DNA of 64,000 bases from CADEDV01 sp048498035 (GTDB taxonomy: Bacteria; Bacteroidota; Bacteroidia; Chitinophagales; Chitinophagaceae). Under the pieces are notes generated by a model. It ran no database searches, was not told the DNA's origin, and saw nothing but the letters and a program-made list of their open reading frames with translations. Below are positions 17,033-26,407 of the stretch, piece by piece (the first letter of the stretch is position 1; every line of letters begins with the position of its first letter). The stretch covers positions 124,001 through 188,000 of the forward strand of contig JBEHYT010000001.1 of assembly GCA_048498035.1 (NCBI GenBank), written 5' to 3'. A program made the position numbers and the translations under genes.

Positions 17033-17676
17033 GTGCTTTTGCTTTTTTCGCGCGGAAGCGCAGTTAGTACAAAAGTATTGAATTGGGCTGTTGTTGATTT
17101 AGTGAAACGGATAAAAATATAGCCTAAAGCAAAACGGGAGGATGAAGATATAATAATTCGAAAATTCGACGATTCGATAACTCAGCAATGAGCACCGGGT
17201 TGAGCAATTGTTTCATATTGTCGGCTCATTTCTGTTCCGAAAATTCTATCCGGGCACTGGTGATGAATAAATCGGTTGACCAGGTTGCGCCCCCTGCGGT
17301 TCCTGGCGTTCCTGGCGATACCGCATTTATGAAGAGCTTCTTTTTGTAACCCAATGTCCGCCAGGGTTTCGCAACGTTCGCAAGAGAATATTCATTCCGT
17401 AATTCATTCTCATTATTTGACAGCAATGATAATTTCGGCTGCACAATGGAACTTTTCCTGCACACTAGTGTTCAACGATTCAGTAATTTGATAAATCTGT
17501 CATCACTGTTGTCCGGGGAAATTAGAAATCCAAATTAGGCCCCTATTTACCCGCCTGAATATCAAAGCTTATTTGACCTGCCCTTTGTCGAAGTTAAAAG
17601 CGTGCCCCGCTTTAAAAGCAATAATCATTTCGGCTGTCCGGTAAAAGCCTCCTTGACATCAACGATTTCAGCTTGT

Positions 17677-17748
17677 GAATTGTATTTTAACCTACCAGTT
17701 GCGGCGGAGGCGCCTTCTTTTTGTGCGGTTCCGCGCAGCGGAATGGCG
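17677..17748 (+). repeat. Dispersed repeat B, copy 1 (72 bp)
   Basis: Runs from GAATTGTATTTTAACC to GCGGAATGGCG. The reverse complement of 54797-54868 matches it at 70 of 72 positions by eye. It contains a hairpin TTCCGC-GCA-GCGGAA and the palindrome GGCGCC. The chance translation AIPLRGTAQKEG on its minus strand also appears in the other copy and reflects repeat DNA, not a gene. Confidence 0.8.
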
Positions 17749-17908
17749 AACCAGTTGACAACTAACAGATAAAAATGAATAATTAAAAATGATTGGATAA
17801 TCCCAAGCATTCGTTTACAAATCTAAATACCAACAATCGCGAAATGATTATTCTTACCTGATTGGTTCTAATCGAATTATTGAATCGCCGAATTAGCGAA
17901 TTATTTTT

Positions 17909-17990
17909 CGGCCGTGGAGGCAAAGAAGCCGCAAGCACATGCAAATGCCCAATTCGTGGCACACGCCAAATTTTTCCCGGACACTAGTGA
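17909..17990 (+). repeat. Dispersed repeat A, copy 2
   Basis: GGCCGTGGAGGCAAAGAAGC and then CGCAAGCACATGCAAATGCC at the left, TTTTTCCCGGACACTAGTGA at the right. It has the same orientation and nearly the same length as copy 1. Confidence 0.7.
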
Positions 17991-18121
17991 ATCTGTCATC
18001 GCCATTTTCACATTTTCACATTTCCACATTTAACTGCAACTTCTTGCTTTTTCTTGCCGGATTATGCTGGTTCTTCGCGTGATTTTTTGCCGTATTTTGC
18101 CGGTCTACTCAATTTATTTCC

Positions 18122-18955
18122 ATGAAGCATCTCTCCCGATTTTCACCCGCCATCGTAATGCTGTCGCTTACTGTTTTTTGCAGCTGCGCCAGCCAGCGAC
18201 ACACCATGTATTCCGAAACCAATAAATCCTACAAAAAGCAGTCGGCCGCTTTTGCGAAACTGATCAGTGAATATCCACTGGAAGATTCTGCCGGACTTCC
18301 CTGGGGCACCGACTTTGTAGGTACAACAAATATGTCGATGCGCAGACCCAATTTTGTGATCATTCACCATACGGCGCAAGATAGTGTGGGACAAACGCTG
18401 CGCACCTTTACGCTTCCACGCACACAGGTTAGCGCACACTACGTAATTGGAGACGATGGCACCGTATATCACATGGTAAACGACCTGCTGCGGGCTCACC
18501 AGGCAGGTGTAAGTAAATGGGGGAATACAACAGACCTCAACTCTTGCAGTATTGGTATTGAGCTCGACAATAACGGATTTGAATATTTTTCGGATGCGCA
18601 GATCAATAGCCTGATGACGCTGCTGGGCAGGCTGAAACGCGCTTATAATATTCCCACCGCCAACTTCATTGGACATGGCGATATTGCGCCCACACGTAAA
18701 AATGATCCCAACTGGCGGTTTCCCTGGAAAAAGCTGGCCGACAACGGTTATGGTCTGTGGTATAAAGACACCACAGGTGTTGCTGTTCCTGATTGTTTTA
18801 ATGCCATTACCAGTCTTCGTTTGATTGGTTATGATGTACGCGATACGTCTGCTGCTATCGTTGCTTTCAAACGGCATTGGTTGCAGGATACTACGCGCGG
18901 ACTTAATGACAGCCAGAAGAAAATTCTTTATGTGCTGGGTCAGCAATACCAGTAA
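18122..18955 (+). CDS. Lipoprotein N-acetylmuramoyl-L-alanine amidase (Amidase_2/AmpD type)
   Basis: 277 residues. The N-terminus is a lipoprotein-like signal with Cys20 and Cys22 (VFCSCAS). The Amidase_2 zinc site is visible as H82 in FVIIHHTAQ, H185 in GHGDIAP and D195 in RKNDPNW; H185 and D195 have the same 10-residue spacing as the AmpD ligands. It should cut the bond between MurNAc and L-Ala of peptidoglycan in the periplasm. A C-terminal part (about 225-277, SLRLIGYDVRDTSAAIVAFK) resembles a peptidoglycan-binding helix bundle. It may feed MurNAc salvage by the AmgK/MurU-like pair at 8-10 kb, though it is not linked to it. Confidence 0.87.
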   Translation: MKHLSRFSPAIVMLSLTVFCSCASQRHTMYSETNKSYKKQSAAFAKLISEYPLEDSAGLPWGTDFVGTTNMSMRRPNFVIIHHTAQDSVGQTLRTFTLPRTQVSAHYVIGDDGTVYHMVNDLLRAHQAGVSKWGNTTDLNSCSIGIELDNNGFEYFSDAQINSLMTLLGRLKRAYNIPTANFIGHGDIAPTRKNDPNWRFPWKKLADNGYGLWYKDTTGVAVPDCFNAITSLRLIGYDVRDTSAAIVAFKRHWLQDTTRGLNDSQKKILYVLGQQYQ

Positions 18956-19102
18956 GAACTCCTGTATTTTCTCACAATGCGCTAACTTTATCACCAATCG
19001 GTGTAGAACGGCTATTGCAGTAATGGATTGCAATAACGGTTGATTGCCACAACCGGCTGAAAAGATCAGCGTGGTTGCCTGTTATTGACTTAATAGATTG
19101 GA

Positions 19103-21718
19103 ATGACAGCAGAACATCAGCGCCTGGCGGTAAATGCTTCGAAAACAGTACCGCTGGTACAATGGGGACCTTATATCAGTGAACGGCAATGGGGAACGGT
19201 GCGTGAAGATTACAGTGCGAATGGAGATGCATGGCATTATTTCCCGTTTGATCATGCCCATGCGCGCGCCTATCTCTGGGGCGAAGACGGTATCGCTGGG
19301 CTGTCTGACTTTTTTCAAAATCTTTGTTTTTCTGTTGCGCTCTGGAACGGAAAAGATCCCATTCTGAAAGAACGGCTTTTTGGCGTCAGCAACCCTGAAG
19401 GTAATCACGGTGAAGATGTAAAGGAACTGTATTACTACCTCGATAATCTTCCCACGCATTATTACATGGAATACCTGTACAAGTACCCGCAGCAGGCATT
19501 TCCGTATGAACAACTGCGTGAAGAGAGCCGCAAACGAACGCGGCTGGAGCCTGAATACGAGATACTTGATACCGGCATTTTTGATAAAGACGCCTATTTT
19601 GATGTGAAAATGACCTATGCGAAAAATGGTGCACAGGATATTTTTATTCGTATTGATGTTACCAATCGTTATACGGAAGCGGCGCCCATTACTGTATTAC
19701 CAACCCTCTGGTTTTACAATCGCTGGCAATATGGCGGGTTAAAATCGAAACCTGAGATCACGCCTATTGGTAAAAATGGGGTGGTAGCGAAACATGAGCG
19801 CCTGGGTGATTATTTCTTCTACTTCCAACAGCCGCAGATGACGCTGTACACGGAAAACGAAACCAATACAGAATTGGTAACCGGGCAACCCAACACCAGT
19901 ATTTTTACAAAAGATGCTTTCCATCATGCCGTCATCAGCGATGAAAATGTAGATGCACTTCGTGCGAAAAAATCCGGCACCAAGTTTTCACCGGTATACC
20001 AGTTTACGCTGCAGGGCGGCGAAACAAAAACGATTTATTGCCGTCTTACCAATAAACAGGCAGACAATCCATTTGCCGCAGGGTTCAAGAAAATTTTTAC
20101 TACGAGGAAGCAGGAAGCCGATGATTTTTACAATGCCATCCTTCCCAAAGGGATGAGTAGCGAAATGGCAACAATTCAACGGCAGGCGCTTGCGGGAACC
20201 CTGTGGAGCAAACAATATTATCATTTTGATGTAGAACGCTGGCTGGCGCAAAGCGATGGCATTTCTCCCGTAGATACTGCGCGTAAAACTGGCCGAAACT
20301 GGGACTGGAAGCACCTGAAGAACCAGGACATCGTGATGATGCCGGACAAATGGGAGTATCCCTGGTATGCGGCATGGGATCTTGCTTTTCAATGTATTTC
20401 CATGGCCGTTGTGGATCCCAATTTTGCAAAACACCAATTGCTACTGGTGATGCGGGAATGGTATATGAAGCCAGACGGGCAATTGCCATCCTATGAATGG
20501 AATTTTAGCGATGTAAATCCGCCCGTGCAGGCATGGGCCGCTATGCAGATCTATACGATTGAAAAGAAGCGTACCGGAACCGGTGATGTTAACTTCCTGA
20601 AACGTGTATTTCAAAAACTGCTGATCAACTTTACCTGGTGGATCAATCGTAAAGACGTAAATGGAAACAATATCTTCGAAGGCGGATTTCTTGGTCTTGA
20701 TAATATCGGCGTATTTAACCGCAGCTTTCACTTCCCCGGGGAAATGCAGTTGGAACAGGCAGATGGTACCAGTTGGATGGGAACCTTTGCGCTTGATATG
20801 ATGGACATAGCCGCGGAGATTGCGGTGTACGACCGCTCCTTTGAAGACACGGCAACTAAGTTTTTTGAACACTTCATCCTGATCGCCGAGGCGTTGAATG
20901 AACATGGACTTTGGAATGAAGAAGACCGCTTTTTTTACGACATTCTCTGCGTTACCGGAAATGATCCCATTCCGCTACGCATCCAGTCGGTGGTAGGCGT
21001 AACGCCGCTCTACGCAGTGTCAACCATCAGCAAGCGGGTAATGGATGAGCTCACCGATTTTAAAAAGCGCACCAACTGGTTTGAAAATTTCCGGAAGACA
21101 AATAAAAAATTCTGGCCCAACGAAGAAAGAAGCCAGGATGGAGAAATATTACTCTCCCTGATTCAGAAAGACCGGCTGGTGGATATCCTGAAACGCCTGC
21201 TGGATGAAAAAGAATTTCTTTCTCCGGGAGGTATTAGGGCGCTTTCGAAATACCATGAAGAACATCCCTATTCGGTGTCAGTGGAAGGGAATGTATATAC
21301 GATCAAATATGATCCGGGTGATTCTACGTCGGATATGTTTGGCGGCAACTCCAACTGGCGCGGGCCGGTGTGGATGCCCATTAATTTCCTGCTGATCCAG
21401 TCCATTCGTAAATACGGCGATTTTTATGGCGATGAATTAAAAGTGGAATGCCCCACCGGCTCCGGCGTAATGATGAACCTGGTGCAGGTTGCCGATGAAC
21501 TTACACGCCGCGTAATCAGCCTTTTCCAACATGATGATTCAGGAAGCCGGAGGCAATATGGTAAATATAACTGGTTTTACCAGCGTCCTGGAAATGAAGA
21601 GCTTGTTCTGTTCTACGAATATTTTCACGGCGATACCGGCCGTGGCCTCGGCGCCTGTCATCAAACGGGCTGGACGGCCCTGGTAGCAGAACTCATCAGT
21701 GAATACGGAAATAAATAG
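19103..21718 (+). CDS. GH63-like (MGH1-type) glucosidase
   Basis: 871 residues, no signal peptide. Segments such as ERQWGTVREDYSANGDAWHY near the N-terminus, WYAAWDLAFQ, FLGLDNIGVFNRS in the middle and FGGNSNWRGPVWMP with QTGWTALVAELI near the end are typical of the large bacterial glucosidases related to GH63 and mannosylglycerate hydrolase, with an (alpha/alpha)6 barrel. The acid/base pair of such enzymes is an Asp and Glu, and D in YAAWDLAF is a likely catalytic residue. The substrate is probably an alpha-glucoside. The start ATG at 19103 is the first of the frame; a short unmarked gap of about 150 bp precedes it. A small lipoprotein follows 49 bases later. Confidence 0.8.
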   Translation: MTAEHQRLAVNASKTVPLVQWGPYISERQWGTVREDYSANGDAWHYFPFDHAHARAYLWGEDGIAGLSDFFQNLCFSVALWNGKDPILKERLFGVSNPEGNHGEDVKELYYYLDNLPTHYYMEYLYKYPQQAFPYEQLREESRKRTRLEPEYEILDTGIFDKDAYFDVKMTYAKNGAQDIFIRIDVTNRYTEAAPITVLPTLWFYNRWQYGGLKSKPEITPIGKNGVVAKHERLGDYFFYFQQPQMTLYTENETNTELVTGQPNTSIFTKDAFHHAVISDENVDALRAKKSGTKFSPVYQFTLQGGETKTIYCRLTNKQADNPFAAGFKKIFTTRKQEADDFYNAILPKGMSSEMATIQRQALAGTLWSKQYYHFDVERWLAQSDGISPVDTARKTGRNWDWKHLKNQDIVMMPDKWEYPWYAAWDLAFQCISMAVVDPNFAKHQLLLVMREWYMKPDGQLPSYEWNFSDVNPPVQAWAAMQIYTIEKKRTGTGDVNFLKRVFQKLLINFTWWINRKDVNGNNIFEGGFLGLDNIGVFNRSFHFPGEMQLEQADGTSWMGTFALDMMDIAAEIAVYDRSFEDTATKFFEHFILIAEALNEHGLWNEEDRFFYDILCVTGNDPIPLRIQSVVGVTPLYAVSTISKRVMDELTDFKKRTNWFENFRKTNKKFWPNEERSQDGEILLSLIQKDRLVDILKRLLDEKEFLSPGGIRALSKYHEEHPYSVSVEGNVYTIKYDPGDSTSDMFGGNSNWRGPVWMPINFLLIQSIRKYGDFYGDELKVECPTGSGVMMNLVQVADELTRRVISLFQHDDSGSRRQYGKYNWFYQRPGNEELVLFYEYFHGDTGRGLGACHQTGWTALVAELISEYGNK

Positions 21719-21767
21719 CTGTAAAATGCTTTCTGGCACAACTATTTCTTTATTTTTCAAAAAGCGC

Positions 21768-22244
21768 ATGAAAATCCTGCTCATTTGCTGCTCTATCGTT
21801 TTGATCGCAGCCTGTAATAACGTTTCAAAAAATACCGCAGGCAATGTTGACAGTATTCCCGGAGCTGAAGCAACGGCTGCAACTACAGATACCCTGGAAC
21901 AGGGATGTTATTCTTATATCTATCAAAAAGATACGGCATCAATGCAGGTAGAAGTACATGGCCCGCACGTTACTGGCTCATTGAAATATAAATTTTTCGA
22001 AAAAGATCAGAACGATGGCACATTTGAAGGGGAAGTGAAGAACGGCATATTAAGTGGTTGGTACCTGTTTCGTTCAGAAGGCGTTATGTCTGTACGGCAG
22101 GTTGCATGGCGTATTCGTGGCAACCGGCTGGAGCCTGGCTATGGTCCGGAAACACAGCGCAACGATACCGCGATGTTTGCAAACCCGGCAACAGTTGTAT
22201 TTGACACGTTGACGCCGTTTTTGAAAGCGCCCTGTATTATTTAG
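21768..22244 (+). CDS. Small lipoprotein of unknown function
   Basis: 158 residues from ATG 21768 (MKILLICCSIVLIAACNN). The lipobox IAAC puts the lipidated Cys at residue 16. The rest is a small beta-rich domain with EQGCYSYIYQKDTASMQVEV and EGEVKNGILSGWYLFRSEG, similar to many Bacteroidota lipoproteins that carry a MORN-like or jelly-roll sheet. The frame is open upstream to 21699 without a plausible signal, so the later ATG is used. It converges on the sulfatase gene with a 7-base gap. No specific role can be given. Confidence 0.65.
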   Translation: MKILLICCSIVLIAACNNVSKNTAGNVDSIPGAEATAATTDTLEQGCYSYIYQKDTASMQVEVHGPHVTGSLKYKFFEKDQNDGTFEGEVKNGILSGWYLFRSEGVMSVRQVAWRIRGNRLEPGYGPETQRNDTAMFANPATVVFDTLTPFLKAPCII

Positions 22245-22251
22245 TAAACTC

Positions 22252-23805
22252 TTATTTGGTGTTGAGTGTGCCGGCCGGTTCAAGATCCTGGTATTGCACC
22301 CGCAATTTTTCCATTTCTTTTTTTAGCGCTGCAAGTTTGGCTGCATAGGCGGGATTATGCACTTCATTTTTTAGCTCTTCGGGATCTTTTTTGAGGTCAT
22401 ATAGTTCCCATTCATCCACGGTGTAGAAATAGATCAGTTTGTAATCATAGCCGCGGATGGCCACATGTGGCAATACGGTATGGTCTTTTCCAAATTCGTA
22501 ATAATGGTAATAAAGATATTTTCGCGTCAGGTCTTTTTGTTTGCCGTTGAGTAAGCCTTTCAGGCTTACTCCATCCATCCACGAAGGGATAGGTGCTCCG
22601 GTAATATCCAGCATGGTTGGCGCAAAATCAATATTCTGCACCATTACATTGCTTACGGATCCGGGTTTTGTTACACCCGGCCACCTAACAAGCAAGGGCG
22701 TGCTCATGGAAACATCATAGGCAAACCGCTTATCAAACCAGCCGTTTTCACCAATATAAAAACCCTGGTCGCTGGTGTAGATCACAACAGTGTTCTTGCT
22801 AAGTTGATTTTTATCCAGGTAATCCAGCAGTCGGCCTACACTTTCATCAATGGATGCAACACAGGCAAGATAATCCTGCATATACCACTGGTATTTATAC
22901 TTCAGTAATTCTTTTCCCTGCGGGCGAAGCTTCTGAATGATTTCACCGCGCTCTGCAAAAATGGCTTTAAAGCGTTCCCGCTCGTCGTTCGGCATGCGGC
23001 GCATCAGCGCATTATAGGTGGCGATATCTTCTTTATCGGGTGTGAGCCAGGGAATGTCTTTCAGGTAAATGGGATCTACCAGCAAATCGGCAGACAGCCG
23101 CATAATATTGAGAATACCCATGGTTTGGGTGCGCCAGGCGGCGCCGTGCCCTGCAGTGTCTTCAAACAATGTGGCGGGTTCCGGGAATGTACGCGTATGG
23201 AACAGTTCCAGGTATTTTAGTGCAGGAACAAAATTGCGGTGCGGCGCTTTGTGATGAAAAAAGAGCACAAATGGTTTACTGGCATCGCGCTGGTCAAGCC
23301 AGTGCAACACATCATCTGTAATTACGTCGGTGGAATATCCTTTTTCGGTAATCGTATCGCCACCCATGGTAATCATCCGGGTGTCAAAATACTGGCCCAT
23401 GCCGGGCAATATCCGCCAGTAGTCAAAACCTGTTGGGTAGGAATGGAGATGCCATTTTCCAATAACGGCGGTTTGATAACCGTTTTTTCCCAGTAAACCG
23501 GCCACGTTCACCCGCGATGAATCAAAGCGGGTAAAATTATCCTTCACACCATTCTTATGGGAAAACTGCCCGGTTAGCAGCGTGGCGCGGGAAGGGGAAC
23601 AGATGGAATTGCCAACAAAGGCTTTGTTGAACTTCATACCTTCTTTGGCAATGCGATCAATATTGGGTGTTTGGATCAGGCTGGGATTGTAGGCGCTGAT
23701 GGCATCGGCATCATGATCATCGCTCATGATGTAAATGATATTGGGTCGTTGTTGTGCGCTGGTCCCCAGCGAACCGGCAAGCAAAAGAAGAAGTAAAAAA
23801 CGCAT
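22252..23805 (-). CDS. Secreted type I sulfatase
   Basis: 517 residues from ATG 23805; a GTG at 23853 would add sequence before the signal peptide. The signal MRFLLLLLLAGSLGTSAQ is clear. The sulfatase signature ICSPSRATLLTG puts the Cys that becomes formylglycine at residue 69 (CxPSR), and D29-D30 in YIMSDDHD start the calcium site. The C-terminal part (YYHYYEFGKDH, GYDYKLIYFY, WELYDLKKDPEE) matches the DUF4976 tail of S1 sulfatases. It would remove sulfate from a glycan or aryl ester outside the cytoplasm. No SusCD pair or maturase gene is linked, so it looks solitary. Confidence 0.88.
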   Translation of the reverse strand: MRFLLLLLLAGSLGTSAQQRPNIIYIMSDDHDADAISAYNPSLIQTPNIDRIAKEGMKFNKAFVGNSICSPSRATLLTGQFSHKNGVKDNFTRFDSSRVNVAGLLGKNGYQTAVIGKWHLHSYPTGFDYWRILPGMGQYFDTRMITMGGDTITEKGYSTDVITDDVLHWLDQRDASKPFVLFFHHKAPHRNFVPALKYLELFHTRTFPEPATLFEDTAGHGAAWRTQTMGILNIMRLSADLLVDPIYLKDIPWLTPDKEDIATYNALMRRMPNDERERFKAIFAERGEIIQKLRPQGKELLKYKYQWYMQDYLACVASIDESVGRLLDYLDKNQLSKNTVVIYTSDQGFYIGENGWFDKRFAYDVSMSTPLLVRWPGVTKPGSVSNVMVQNIDFAPTMLDITGAPIPSWMDGVSLKGLLNGKQKDLTRKYLYYHYYEFGKDHTVLPHVAIRGYDYKLIYFYTVDEWELYDLKKDPEELKNEVHNPAYAAKLAALKKEMEKLRVQYQDLEPAGTLNTK

Positions 23806-23956
23806 ACCGGAAGTTACTATAATTACGGATGTGTTTTTGAAAAGGAAATGCACAGTAATGACTTAATATCTCATAGCAATAATATGCCCGGCAAATACCC
23901 GCAGTAGTAGTTAAAAAAATACAGGATATTTTTTTGTATGGATAAAAAAGTACCAG

Positions 23957-24373
23957 TTAGTGCGCATGGATATTATACGTTACAACGCCCCATACTACGA
24001 AGTCGCTGAACTCTGCCAGGTTAATCGGTTTGTAGCGGCTATTTTCCGGGATTAGAAATGCGGACGAAAAATTTTGGTGAAAACGACGCACCAGCAGTTC
24101 ACCGTTTAGCACGGCAACAATGATCTTCCCGTTTTGCAGCTTCACCGACCGGTCTACCACCAGCAGGTCGTTGTCAAAGATGCCGGCTTCCTGCATGGAA
24201 TCTCCTTTCATGCGGAAAAAGTAGGTGGCTGTTTTGTTGTTTACCAATTGGTCGTTTAGATCCAATCCACGCTCAGCCTGGCCCATTGTTCCAAAATTGC
24301 CGCTGCGGCTTTTCGTTTCCCGGGGCTGCTCATTGCGGCGAACGCCGCCTTCAAAAGAATCGGTTGCTGGCAT
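23957..24373 (-). CDS. UmuD-like S24 peptidase, catalytic Lys replaced by Arg
   Basis: 138 residues with the S24 fold: GDSMQEAGIFDNDLLVVD (57-74, S59), then NGKIIVAVLNGELLVRRF. In UmuD and LexA the base is a Lys in the segment GEFTVKKL; here the aligned residue is Arg96 (codon CGT). The usual cleavage Cys-Gly or Ala-Gly is not clear either. There is no umuC or imuB next to it. It may be a non-cleaving regulator or polymerase accessory protein. The gene is divergent from the 2H phosphoesterase and shares with it a gap that contains a palindrome. Length agrees with UmuD. Confidence 0.8.
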   Translation of the reverse strand: MPATDSFEGGVRRNEQPRETKSRSGNFGTMGQAERGLDLNDQLVNNKTATYFFRMKGDSMQEAGIFDNDLLVVDRSVKLQNGKIIVAVLNGELLVRRFHQNFSSAFLIPENSRYKPINLAEFSDFVVWGVVTYNIHAH

Positions 24374-24400
24374 AAAATAATTTTGGTAAAGCTAAAAAAA

Positions 24401-24418
24401 TTAGTAAATTTATGCTAA
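24401..24418. promoter_or_regulatory. Candidate operator palindrome
   Basis: TTAGTAAATTTATGCTAA is an imperfect 18-base palindrome in the 81-base divergent gap between the UmuD-like and 2H genes. A second TAGC-like arm lies at about 24391-24396. It could be a damage-response box or simply AT-rich promoter DNA; there is no LexA gene here to test it. Confidence 0.3.
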
Positions 24419-24454
24419 AGAAGTAAGGAATTTATTTTAATAAAAACTGAGTGT

Positions 24455-25069
24455 ATGCAAGTTTCAGGAAATATTTTACCCGGCTACCGGGTGTATGAAT
24501 ACCTGCTTGTGATGACGCCGCATGAGGAATTGCGTAACCGCATCCTGCAGGTAAGAAAGTCATTTTCCGAGGAATATAAATCGGCGCAGGCAATGGCCAG
24601 CCGGCCGCATTTAACCCTTGTCAATTTTATGCAGTATGCAATGATGGAGGAAAGGCTGGTAAACCGGCTGCGGGTTGTGGCCATGGGGCAAACGCCGTTC
24701 CGGGTGGAATTGCAGCATTTCGGCAGTTTCCCGGCGCATACAATTTATATACAGGTTGGCACAAGATCACCAGTTCTTTCCCTGGTCAAAGATATCCGCC
24801 AGGAAGCGCAGCGCCTGATGAAGTTGAACGATGAAACCAAACCGCATTTTATTACTGAGCCACATATCACTATTGCCCGGAAATTACAGCCCTGGCAATA
24901 TGAAAAGGGTTGGCTGGACTATAGCACCCGCCATTTTACCGGCAGGTTTATGGCAGACGGGATGACGCTGCTTCGCAGACCTGCCGGCGAATTCAAGTAC
25001 CAGGTCATCCAGCAATTTCATTTCCAGAATATGCCGGTAATGACAAGGCAGGGCGAACTTTTTGGATAG
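24455..25069 (+). CDS. 2H phosphoesterase (2'-5' RNA ligase / LigT family)
   Basis: 204 residues with the two HxT motifs of the 2H superfamily: H52-L-T54 in RPHLTLVNF and H137-I-T139 in EPHITIARKL. The fold is a pair of pseudo-repeats. Members hydrolyse 2',3'-cyclic or 2'-5' phosphodiester bonds in RNA or small nucleotides. It is divergent from the UmuD-like gene and ends in a terminator with a perfect 15-bp stem. An RNA ligase (rtcB) lies 3.4 kb downstream but not in the same transcript, so a shared RNA-repair role is only a thought. Confidence 0.82.
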   Translation: MQVSGNILPGYRVYEYLLVMTPHEELRNRILQVRKSFSEEYKSAQAMASRPHLTLVNFMQYAMMEERLVNRLRVVAMGQTPFRVELQHFGSFPAHTIYIQVGTRSPVLSLVKDIRQEAQRLMKLNDETKPHFITEPHITIARKLQPWQYEKGWLDYSTRHFTGRFMADGMTLLRRPAGEFKYQVIQQFHFQNMPVMTRQGELFG

Positions 25070-25116
25070 CCATGTAATCTAAGTGTGATGCCTTGTGACT
25101 AATCGTAGCGTGATGT

Positions 25117-25177
25117 ACGGAGGATAAAGAGGGATAGTGGGAGAGATAGGTGAGTACTCTTTATCCTCCGTCTTTTT
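25117..25177 (+). terminator. Intrinsic terminator with perfect 15-bp stem
   Basis: ACGGAGGATAAAGAG (25117-25131) and CTCTTTATCCTCCGT (25157-25171) are exact complements around a 25-base loop, followed by CTTTTTG. It closes the 2H phosphoesterase transcript. The stem is longer and the loop larger than in the other terminators here. Confidence 0.75.
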
Positions 25178-25220
25178 GTTAACTGAATTATTTTTCACGA
25201 GGTGATAGAACCATGTTTTT

Positions 25221-26330
25221 ATGGGAGAAAAATTAAAACAGGATCATTACCGGGTAAAGCCGGATGAGCAACCGGATCAAAACCAGTATTTACAGGGAAG
25301 AGGCGCTCAGTTCAATACCCGCAACCGGTTTCAAAAAGAGGAACAGAGCCGGGAGCATGTAGAAGGCGTTGACGATTGGTCGGAAGTGAATAGTCCCACG
25401 CAATACCTGGAGCAGGAGGCAAAATCCATTGTCAATAAAATTGAAAGCCCCGATGTGGGCATGGGCTATAGCATGAATCCCTATGCCGGTTGCGAGCATG
25501 GCTGTATTTATTGCTATGCGCGGAATGTGCATGAATACTGGGGCTATAGTGCCGGTCTCGATTTTGAACGAAAGATCATCATAAAGAAAAATGCCCCGCA
25601 ACTGCTTCGCAAATTTCTTCAAAATCCGCGTTGGCAATGCGCACCCATCATGCTGAGTGGTAACACGGATTGTTACCAGCCGGCAGAACAAACCTATCGT
25701 CTTACGCGTAAGATGCTGGAAGTGTGCAATGAATTTAACCAGCCCGTTGGCATTTTGACAAAGAATTCCTGGATCATCCGCGACAAGGACATTTTGCAGG
25801 AGCTTGCTGCAAAAAACCTGGTATCGGCAATGGTTTCTATCACTTCCTTCAATGAAGACCTGCGAAGAGTAATGGAACCGCGTACCACCACGGCGCGGCA
25901 AAAACTGAAAGTGATCAAAGAGTTAAGTGAAGCAGGAGTGCGTATGGGCGTAATGATGGGCCCCATGGTGCCCGGGCTCAATGATCACGAAATGCAAAGG
26001 ATTATGAAGGAAGCGCGTGATAATGGCGCCACCTTTACGGCTTATACATTTATCCGCCTGAATGGCGCTATAAAATTTCTTTTTCATGACTGGCTCTATA
26101 AAAATTTCCCCGACCGCGCTGATAAGGTCTGGCACCTGGTAGAGCAAAGTCATGACGGAAAAGTGAACGACAGCCGCTGGGGAGTTCGCATGCGTGGTGA
26201 AGGGCCTATTGCGCAACTGGTGGCACAACAATATAAAAAGTATGGAAAACTGTACGGCATGAATGCCGAAGAATGGAGTCTTGATACCAGCCTCTTCAGG
26301 CGACCGGGTGAACAGGGCCGACTGTTCTGA
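25221..26330 (+). CDS. PA0069-family radical SAM protein
   Basis: 369 residues. The [4Fe-4S] cluster motif CEHGCIYCYA (Cys91, Cys95, Cys98, spacing CX3CX2C) and the flanking YSMNPYAGCEHGC and ARNVHEYWGY are diagnostic of the PA0069 group, distantly related to spore photoproduct lyase. The TIM-barrel part extends to about residue 300 (GVRMGVMMGPMVPGLND). The chemistry of the family is not known. The start ATG 21 bases after TTTTTCACGAGGTGATAG is the first of the frame. It is followed within 78 bases by an unrecognised gene that may be cotranscribed. Confidence 0.88.
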   Translation: MGEKLKQDHYRVKPDEQPDQNQYLQGRGAQFNTRNRFQKEEQSREHVEGVDDWSEVNSPTQYLEQEAKSIVNKIESPDVGMGYSMNPYAGCEHGCIYCYARNVHEYWGYSAGLDFERKIIIKKNAPQLLRKFLQNPRWQCAPIMLSGNTDCYQPAEQTYRLTRKMLEVCNEFNQPVGILTKNSWIIRDKDILQELAAKNLVSAMVSITSFNEDLRRVMEPRTTTARQKLKVIKELSEAGVRMGVMMGPMVPGLNDHEMQRIMKEARDNGATFTAYTFIRLNGAIKFLFHDWLYKNFPDRADKVWHLVEQSHDGKVNDSRWGVRMRGEGPIAQLVAQQYKKYGKLYGMNAEEWSLDTSLFRRPGEQGRLF

Positions 26331-26407
26331 GAAAAAAAACATTTTTCGCCGTTTTTTTTCTCATTGTCTCATTTCCGGCTGATGGTATTTTCATCAAAAC
26401 ATCAGGT

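Larger units (their letters stand above)
17033..18121. other. Gene-free repeat-rich interval
   Basis: About 1.1 kb with no convincing gene. Short frames at 17226-17465 and 17625-17810 run through repeat DNA. It contains AATTCG tracts (17150-17190, 17868-17907), A-type end motifs at about 17247-17262 (CCGGGCACTGGTGA) and 17454-17471 (TTTTCCTGCACACTAGTG), repeat B copy 1, repeat A copy 2 and a CACATT tract (18004-18031) leading to the amidase start. Confidence 0.6.

Noticed and set aside
17226..17810. Two frames of 60-80 codons on the minus strand
   Set aside because: They run through repeat DNA; one shares its translated sequence with a frame at 54.8 kb only because repeat B is duplicated.
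18143..19033. 296-codon minus-strand frame
   Set aside because: It lies antisense to the lipoprotein amidase gene, which has a signal, zinc ligands and normal length.
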